A stretch of 64,000 bases of DNA from the NCBI RefSeq assembly GCF_049800775.1, contig NZ_JBNAFR010000013.1, positions 26,609 through 90,608 on the forward strand, read 5' to 3'. Positions 59,631 through 64,000 of this stretch are shown one piece after another. Under the pieces are notes generated by a model. That model was not told the DNA's origin, ran no database searches, and saw nothing but the letters and a program-made list of their open reading frames with translations. How positions within the stretch are numbered: the first letter of the stretch is position 1; each line of letters opens with the position of its first letter. This DNA is from Dinoroseobacter sp049800775 (lineage in GTDB: Bacteria; Pseudomonadota; Alphaproteobacteria; Rhodobacterales; Rhodobacteraceae). Made by a program: the position numbers and the translations under genes.

Positions 59631-59665
59631 AAAGCCCGGCGTCGGTCACTCCGCGTCCGGCTTTT
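59631..59665. terminator. Terminator between trpB and the convergent DUF2237 gene
   Basis: AAAGC(C)CGG (59631-59639) pairs with CCGGCTTT (59657-59664), with one bulged C, and is followed by T residues on the plus strand. It overlaps the last codons of the convergent gene. Confidence 0.5.
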
Positions 59666-60047
59666 GCGTGGAATCCACCGCGTGTTCGGCCAGCACATCC
59701 AGCGTCACCGCCTCCAGCGCGCGCGCATGGGTGGATTCCAGCCGGACCTTGGGGGCGCAGCCCTCCTCATGGGCCTGCTGGAACCGTCCGGCGCAGAGAC
59801 ACCATTGGTCCCCGGGTTTGAGACCCGGGAACATGAATTCCGGCCGCGGGGTCGACAGGTCATTGCCGACATATTTCGAAAAGGCCAGGAACTCCGCCGT
59901 CATCACGGCGCAGACCGTGTGATTGCCATGATCCATTCCGGATGTGTCGCAACAGCCATTGCGGAAAAACCCGGTCAGAGGCTCCTCGGAGCAGGACTGC
60001 AAGGGTCCGCCCAGGACATTCACCGATTCGGCACGCTCATAATTCAT
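59646..60047 (-). CDS. DUF2237 family protein
   Basis: The 133-aa protein of the DUF2237 family begins 'MNYERAESVNVLGGPLQSCS' and contains 'PLTGFFRNGCCDTSGMDHGN', 'TVCAVMTAEFLAFSKYVGND' and 'PGLKPGDQWCLCAGRFQQAH'. Its conserved cysteines and the HTVCAVMT region are the family signature; the biochemical function is unknown. I start at the ATG complementary to 60045-60047, which has GGAGGG upstream. It is 64 bp downstream of pth on the same strand. Confidence 0.88.
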   Translation of the reverse strand: MNYERAESVNVLGGPLQSCSEEPLTGFFRNGCCDTSGMDHGNHTVCAVMTAEFLAFSKYVGNDLSTPRPEFMFPGLKPGDQWCLCAGRFQQAHEEGCAPKVRLESTHARALEAVTLDVLAEHAVDSTQKPDAE

Positions 60048-60111
60048 CACTCGCCCTCCGTCGCCGCAGTGTAACGCCCGCCCGAGGGTCGGCAAGTCTG
60101 CCTGGCCCGGC

Positions 60112-60858
60112 CTAGCGGAACTTGTCCGCGAGCTTTTGCAGGGCCGTCCGCGTATCGGGCGCAGGGTCGGGCTCTGGCGCGGGGGCAGGGGGCTTGGCGG
60201 CTGCAGCGGGCCTGGCGGCGGTGGGTTTGGCGGCCGTGGGCTTGGCCGTCCCGCCGCCGGGCTTGCCCTGTCCGATCCCCGACGAGCGCGGCGGGGCCGT
60301 GCGCAGGGCCACCGCATTCATGAACTTGCCCGCATCCCCCGCAGCCAGCTCCGCAGCGCCATCCCCGATCCCGCGCAGCAGGTCATCGAGCCATTCGGCC
60401 TCGGCCTTGGCGAAATCACTCAGCACATAGCCCGAGACCCGGTCCTTATGTCCCGGATGTCCGATCCCAAGGCGCACGCGCTGATAGTCCGCGCCGATAT
60501 GGCTGTGGATCGAGCGCAGCCCGTTATGGCCCGCATGTCCGCCGCCGGTCTTCACCCGGCACTTGCCCGGCGCGAGGTCGAGTTCGTCGTGAAAGACGGT
60601 GACATCGTCGGTCTCCAGCTTGAAGAACCGCATCGCCTCGCCCACGGATTGGCCGGAGCGGTTCATGAAGGTTTCGGGCTTGAGCAGCACCACCTTGGTG
60701 GAGCCGAATTTGCCCTCGCTGAGCTGTCCCTGAAACTTCGACCGCCAGGGCGCAAAGCCATGATCCGCCGCGATCTGGTCCAGTGCCATGAAGCCGATAT
60801 TGTGGCGGTTGCCGCTATATTTCGCGCCGGGATTGCCCAGCCCCACGAACAGTTTCAT
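60112..60858 (-). CDS. pth: Peptidyl-tRNA hydrolase with an Ala/Pro-rich C-terminal tail
   Basis: The 248-aa enzyme releases tRNA from drop-off peptidyl-tRNA. It has 'MKLFVGLGNPGAKYSGNRHN' with catalytic His19, 'TVFHDELDLAPGKCRVKTGG' (Asp), and 'GGHAGHNGLRSIHSHIGADY'. Typical Pth is about 190 residues. Here an extension from roughly residue 195 is rich in Ala, Pro, Lys and Thr ('KPTAAKPTAARPAAAAKPPA') and ends 'TRTALQKLADKFR'. GGAGAG precedes the start. It is divergent from the lldD-type gene. Confidence 0.95.
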   Translation of the reverse strand: MKLFVGLGNPGAKYSGNRHNIGFMALDQIAADHGFAPWRSKFQGQLSEGKFGSTKVVLLKPETFMNRSGQSVGEAMRFFKLETDDVTVFHDELDLAPGKCRVKTGGGHAGHNGLRSIHSHIGADYQRVRLGIGHPGHKDRVSGYVLSDFAKAEAEWLDDLLRGIGDGAAELAAGDAGKFMNAVALRTAPPRSSGIGQGKPGGGTAKPTAAKPTAARPAAAAKPPAPAPEPDPAPDTRTALQKLADKFR

Positions 60859-60932
60859 CGCGCTCTCCGTCTCTCTTGCGGGCCTGTCTAGCGCCTGTAT
60901 CGGACAAAGGGGAGTCCATCCAAAGAGTCGCA

Positions 60933-60973
60933 TTGCATTGAACAGGTCAGATTGGTAACAAAGATTTACCAAT
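60933..60973 (+). promoter_or_regulatory. Promoter with overlapping operator for the lldD-type gene
   Basis: TTGCAT (60933-60938), a 17-bp spacer and TAACAA (60956-60961) form a candidate promoter. A perfect inverted repeat ATTGGTAA (60951-60958), 7 bp, TTACCAAT (60966-60973) covers the -10 box and start point, the usual layout for repression. The start codon is at 60991. Confidence 0.6.
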
Positions 60974-60990
60974 ACAGAGGGAAGAGATGA

Positions 60991-62163
60991 ATGGCGGTGA
61001 TCACCGAGATCGAGGATCTGCGAAAGATCTACAAGCGGCGCGTGCCCAAGATGTTCTACGATTACGCCGAAAGCGGCAGCTGGACCGAGCAAACCTTCCG
61101 CGAGAACAGCTCTGACTTCGATCTGATCAAGCTGCGCCAGCGCATCGCCATGGATATGGACAACCGGTCTACAAAAACGACCATGGTCGGGCAGGAGGTC
61201 GCCATGCCCGTGGCCCTTGCGCCTGTAGGGCTGACGGGGATGCAGCACGCCGATGGCGAGATCAAGGCCGCCAAGGCCGCCGAGAAATTCGGGGTGCCCT
61301 ATACGCTTTCGACCATGTCGATCTGCTCGATCGAGGATGTGGCCGCGCATACCTCTGTGCCCTTCTGGTTTCAGGTCTACACCCTCAAGGATGATGACTT
61401 CATGAAGCGGCTCTTTGATCGCGCCAAGGAGGCCAAGTGCTCCGCCCTCGTGATCACTGTCGATCTGCAGCTTCTGGGGCAGCGCCACCGGGACCTGAAG
61501 AACGGGCTCTCGGCCCCGCCCAAGCTGACCCCGGCCTCGGTTGCCAATATGATGACCAAGATCCCCTGGGGGCTCGAGATGCTGGGCACCAAGCGGCGCT
61601 TCTTCGGCAATATCGTCGGCCATGCCAAGGGCGTGACGGATCCGAGCTCGCTGAGCTCCTGGACCGCCGAGGCCTTTGACCAATCCCTCGACTGGGAGCG
61701 GATCAAGCAGTTCCGCAGCTGGTGGGACGGCCCCGTGATCCTCAAGGGTATTCTGGACCCCGAAGACGCCAAGATGGCGCTGAATGTGGGGGCGGATGCG
61801 ATTGTCTGCTCGAACCATGGCGGGCGGCAGCTCGACGGCGCACTCAGTTCGATCCGGATGCTGCCGCAGATCATGGATGCGGTGGGCGACAAGATCGAGG
61901 TTCATCTCGACAGCGGGATCCGTTCCGGCCAGGACGTGCTGAAGGCCGTGGCGCTTGGGGCCAAGGGCACCATGATCGGGCGCGCCTATACCTATGGCCT
62001 CGGTGCCATGGGCGAGGCGGGCGTGACCAAGGCGCTGGAGGTGATCCACAAGGAGCTGGATCTGTCCATGGGCCTCTGCGGGCGCCAGAGTGTCGAGGAT
62101 CTCGATCCGTCCAACCTGCTGATCCCCGAGGATTTTGCCACCCGCTGGCAGGCCAGCGCGTGA
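60991..62163 (+). CDS. lldD: FMN-dependent alpha-hydroxy-acid / L-lactate dehydrogenase
   Basis: The 390-aa TIM-barrel flavoenzyme oxidises a 2-hydroxy acid, most likely L-lactate, passing electrons to the quinone pool. It has 'RVPKMFYDYAESGSWTEQTF' (active-site Tyr23), 'MPVALAPVGLTGMQHADGE', 'SALVITVDLQLLGQRHRDLK', the catalytic His276 in 'IVCSNHGGRQLDGALSSI', and 'VHLDSGIRSGQDVLKAVALG' for FMN phosphate. The length matches LldD. An operator-like repeat overlaps its promoter. No lactate permease is adjacent. Confidence 0.93.
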   Translation: MAVITEIEDLRKIYKRRVPKMFYDYAESGSWTEQTFRENSSDFDLIKLRQRIAMDMDNRSTKTTMVGQEVAMPVALAPVGLTGMQHADGEIKAAKAAEKFGVPYTLSTMSICSIEDVAAHTSVPFWFQVYTLKDDDFMKRLFDRAKEAKCSALVITVDLQLLGQRHRDLKNGLSAPPKLTPASVANMMTKIPWGLEMLGTKRRFFGNIVGHAKGVTDPSSLSSWTAEAFDQSLDWERIKQFRSWWDGPVILKGILDPEDAKMALNVGADAIVCSNHGGRQLDGALSSIRMLPQIMDAVGDKIEVHLDSGIRSGQDVLKAVALGAKGTMIGRAYTYGLGAMGEAGVTKALEVIHKELDLSMGLCGRQSVEDLDPSNLLIPEDFATRWQASA

Positions 62164-62214
62164 ATTGACATTCCGCCCCGCTCCCCCGCACTCTGCGCGG
62201 GAACGGAGGCGGCG

Positions 62215-62838
62215 ATGCTGGTCTTTCACAACCACGGACTCGTGGTCTTTTCCATTCCGAAAACCGGCAGCACGGCGCTCGAGGCCGCGCTGCTGCCCCA
62301 TGCCTCGCTCGCCGTGCAGGCCCCGCCGGAACATCGCCATATGAACCGCCAGGTCTTCGCCGCCCAGTGGGAGGAGATGCTGACGCGCCGCTATGACCGC
62401 CGCTTTGACGGGGTGGCGCTGGTGCGCGAGCCTGTGGCGCGCCTGCGCAGCTGGTATCGCTATCGCGGGACGGCGGCTTTTGCGGGCACACCGCTCTCGA
62501 CCCAAGGGATCAGTTTCGAGGCCTTCATCGCGGCGAGCCTGACAGAAAACCCGCCGCCCTATGCGAGGATCGGCGCACAGGACCGCTTTGTCGCCAGGCC
62601 CGGGGGCGGGATCGGCATCACCCATCTGTTCGATTACGCGCAGATGGATCTGGCCCGGGACTGGCTGAGCGCGGCCCTCGGGCGCGATCTGGAACTGCCG
62701 CGCCGGAACGTCTCTCCAAAGCGGGCCGCGCCCCTCTCGGCGGAGTTGCGGGCGCGACTCGAAACCGCCCGCGCGGCGGAGTTCGCGCTCCATGCGCAGG
62801 TCTCCGGGGCGGGTCATCTGGTCACGCCTCAGGGCTGA
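62215..62838 (+). CDS. Sulfotransferase-family protein
   Basis: The 207-aa protein has the two PAPS-binding signatures: 'LVVFSIPKTGSTALEAALL' (5'-phosphosulfate loop) and 'VALVREPVARLRSWYRYRG' (3'-phosphate). It is shorter than most sulfotransferases, like a group of bacterial members of unknown acceptor. No membrane segment is present, so it should be cytoplasmic. It lies 51 bp after lldD and 157 bp before rplY. Confidence 0.85.
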   Translation: MLVFHNHGLVVFSIPKTGSTALEAALLPHASLAVQAPPEHRHMNRQVFAAQWEEMLTRRYDRRFDGVALVREPVARLRSWYRYRGTAAFAGTPLSTQGISFEAFIAASLTENPPPYARIGAQDRFVARPGGGIGITHLFDYAQMDLARDWLSAALGRDLELPRRNVSPKRAAPLSAELRARLETARAAEFALHAQVSGAGHLVTPQG

Positions 62839-62929
62839 ACCCGTGCCAACCCGTCAGATGGGCCAAAAAACCGCGCTTTGCCCTGATTTATCTGCCTCTG
62901 CCCCCTTCCACCCATGGCGCGATTGTCCT

Positions 62930-62986
62930 ATGAGCGCGGTCTGTTGGGCATACACCCTTGGAGGATGCCCGTTTTTGCAATGTTAG
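62930..62986 (+). other. Cys-containing 18-codon reading frame over a hairpin before rplY
   Basis: ATG at 62930 opens 'MSAVCWAYTLGGCPFLQC' and stops at TAG 62984-62986, whose bases overlap the rplY ribosome site (TTAGGAGA). The frame spans a hairpin GGGCAT (62946-62951) / ATGCCC (62965-62970) followed by GTTTTT, which looks like a weak terminator or attenuator. No good ribosome site precedes the ATG, so translation is doubtful. Confidence 0.3.
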
Positions 62987-62995
62987 GAGAATGCA

Positions 62996-63631
62996 ATGGC
63001 TGGAGAGATTCCGGATCTTGTCGCCGAGCCGCGTTCGGGGACCGGCAAGGGGGCCGCCCGTCAAGCGCGTCGCGACGGGTATGTCCCGGGCGTGGTCTAT
63101 GGAGGCGGGGCTGAGCCTGTCGCCATCCAGATCAAGTTCAACGAGCTTCTGCGCCGCCTGAAGGCGGGCCGCTTCATGTCCACCCTGTTCAACCTGCAGG
63201 TTGAAGGCCAAGAAGACGTGCGCGTGATCTGCCGCGGTGTGCAGCGTGACGTGGTGAAAGACCTTCCCACCCATCTCGACCTGATGCGTCTGCGTCGGAC
63301 CTCGAAGGTGAACCTGTTCATCCCCGTGGATTTCGTGAACGAGGGCGCTGCCCCCGGCATCAAGCGCGGCGGTGTTCTGACTGTTGTGCGCCCGGAAGTG
63401 GAACTGGTTGTGACCGCGGGCGATATCCCCGAGAGCATCACCGTCGACCTCACCGGGCTCGACATCGGTGACACCGTCACGATCAGCTCTGTCAGCCTGC
63501 CCGACGGGGCCAAGCCGACCATCGACCGGGATTTCGTGATTGCGAACATCCAGGCACCGTCCGGCCTGCGCTCCTCTGATGGCGCGGAAGACGATGAAGG
63601 CGAAGAGGGCGAGGCGGAAGCCGAAGCCTGA
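62996..63631 (+). CDS. rplY: 50S ribosomal protein L25 / general stress protein Ctc
   Basis: The 211-aa protein binds 5S rRNA. The N-terminal L25 domain is 'GTGKGAARQARRDGYVPGVV', 'KFNELLRRLKAGRFMSTLFN'; the C-terminal TL5/Ctc beta domain runs to 'RDFVIANIQAPSGLRSS', and the acidic tail is 'DGAEDDEGEEGEAEAEA'. AGGAGA precedes the start. It is often beside pth; here lldD and a sulfotransferase gene lie between. Two tandem terminators follow. Confidence 0.95.
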   Translation: MAGEIPDLVAEPRSGTGKGAARQARRDGYVPGVVYGGGAEPVAIQIKFNELLRRLKAGRFMSTLFNLQVEGQEDVRVICRGVQRDVVKDLPTHLDLMRLRRTSKVNLFIPVDFVNEGAAPGIKRGGVLTVVRPEVELVVTAGDIPESITVDLTGLDIGDTVTISSVSLPDGAKPTIDRDFVIANIQAPSGLRSSDGAEDDEGEEGEAEAEA

Positions 63632-63660
63632 TCCATCATCTTGCCGCCGCGCAAGCGATA

Positions 63661-63694
63661 AGCCGCGCTCCGAGGGATCGGAGCGCGGCTTTTT
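63661..63694 (+). terminator. First terminator after rplY
   Basis: A perfect 13-bp stem (63661-63673 with 63678-63690) closes a GGGA loop and runs into TTTTT. Confidence 0.9.
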
Positions 63695-63716
63695 CGTGTG
63701 GGTGCGAGGGCGAAAC

Positions 63717-63750
63717 GACCGGCCCCCTGGACTTCGGGGGACCGGTCTTT
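63717..63750 (+). terminator. Second terminator after rplY
   Basis: GACCGG-CCCC (63717-63727) pairs with GGGG-CCGGTC (63737-63747), with one mismatch, followed by TTT, 26 bp beyond the first terminator. Confidence 0.6.
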
Positions 63751-63921
63751 CGCGACGCACGTGGGGATTTTGTCCGTTTCAGGGGGAGGCTGTCGGGGAC
63801 GGGGTGCGGTGTCGCGTGGGGCGGCCGGTCGGGAGCGTCCCGGGCGCCGGGATGGGTCTGGGGGGGGGGACACGCCCGCCCGGCGGGAGGAGGCCGGGCG
63901 GGGGTTGGGGGATGTTAAGGA

Positions 63922-64000
63922 TTACTCGTTAGACGAACCCTTGGCGCCTTTGATCGCGGCCAGCTCGGCGAAGCTGTAGTCGTTTGCGTCCAGCCCGAGG
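63922..64000 (-). CDS. C-terminal end of a minus-strand gene
   Basis: The minus-strand frame reads 'LGLDANDYSFAELAAIKGAK' then 'GSSNE' and stops at TAA (complement of 63922-63924). The bias and the position opposite the rplY terminators fit a real convergent gene end. Only 25 codons are visible, and I cannot assign a family. Confidence 0.55.
   Translation of the reverse strand, partial: LGLDANDYSFAELAAIKGAKGSSNE

Noticed and set aside
60112..62817. A 901-codon minus-strand open frame running through pth and across the lldD and sulfotransferase genes
   Set aside because: Only the pth part has protein-family similarity and a ribosome site. The rest is a long shadow of the plus-strand genes caused by high GC, and is Arg/Gly/His-rich without domains.

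Overview
This window is a piece of a GC-rich alphaproteobacterial chromosome, almost certainly from the Rhodobacterales (Roseobacter group). The pointers are a SAM/SAH-type riboswitch directly before metK, the fabA-fabB-fabI operon divergent from an Irr-type Fur-family regulator, the phoH-ybeY-corC-lnt-metK gene order, two secreted proteins with VPLPA-type C-terminal sorting signals, and dense coding with many 4-bp stop/start overlaps. I saw no rRNA, tRNA, insertion sequence, prophage or CRISPR array. The assembly is a draft: there is a 10-N gap at 47763-47772, and two small genes appear broken by one-base shifts, one of them at a G-run.

Layout. 1-3 kb: catabolic operon (FAD oxidoreductase end, HpcH/HpaI aldolase, aminotransferase, uronate-dehydrogenase-like enzyme). 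3-11.5 kb: single redox and regulatory genes, including a LysR / GST / PNPOx-reductase set and a TetR / homocysteine S-methyltransferase pair. 11.6-16.5 kb: a LysR regulator divergent from dabB-dabA, the two-subunit DAB inorganic-carbon uptake system, with intact DabA zinc-site residues. 16.6-28.8 kb: a long minus-strand stretch with adenine deaminase, a BASS transporter, acyl-CoA ligase, a tripartite tricarboxylate transporter (TctC plus a TctA-TctB fusion), a 2-hydroxyacid dehydrogenase, a trans-sulfuration-family PLP enzyme, and an APH / acyl-CoA dehydrogenase pair. 28.9-33 kb: BrkB, alcohol dehydrogenase, an MFS pump, then an AT-richer orphan gene. 33.3-37.5 kb: enol-lactonase, fabI-fabB-fabA, irr. 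37.8-45.3 kb: housekeeping genes metK, lnt, corC, ybeY, phoH and miaB. 46.9-47.7 kb: YjhX plus a GNAT protein, resembling the TopAI-YjhQ toxin-antitoxin pair. 47.9-63.6 kb: trmB, an amidohydrolase, aroA-GFA-cmk, an H-NS-like protein, rpsA, two VPLPA-CTERM proteins, ihfB-lapA-trpF-GNAT-trpB, pth, an lldD-type dehydrogenase, a sulfotransferase and rplY.

Several parts are known co-operating sets. FabA, FabB and FabI work in unsaturated fatty-acid synthesis. DabA and DabB form a complex. TctC delivers substrate to TctA/B. aroA, trpF and trpB serve aromatic amino-acid synthesis. The least explained signals are a series of perfect inverted repeats in front of metabolic operons (12491, 25348, 28809, 32174, 60951), the AT-rich orphan at 32476-33021, and the leader region before the YjhX/GNAT pair. 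I found no wholly new multi-gene system. The best follow-up targets are YjhX/GNAT with its leader, DAB with its LysR control region, and the tandem VPLPA proteins.
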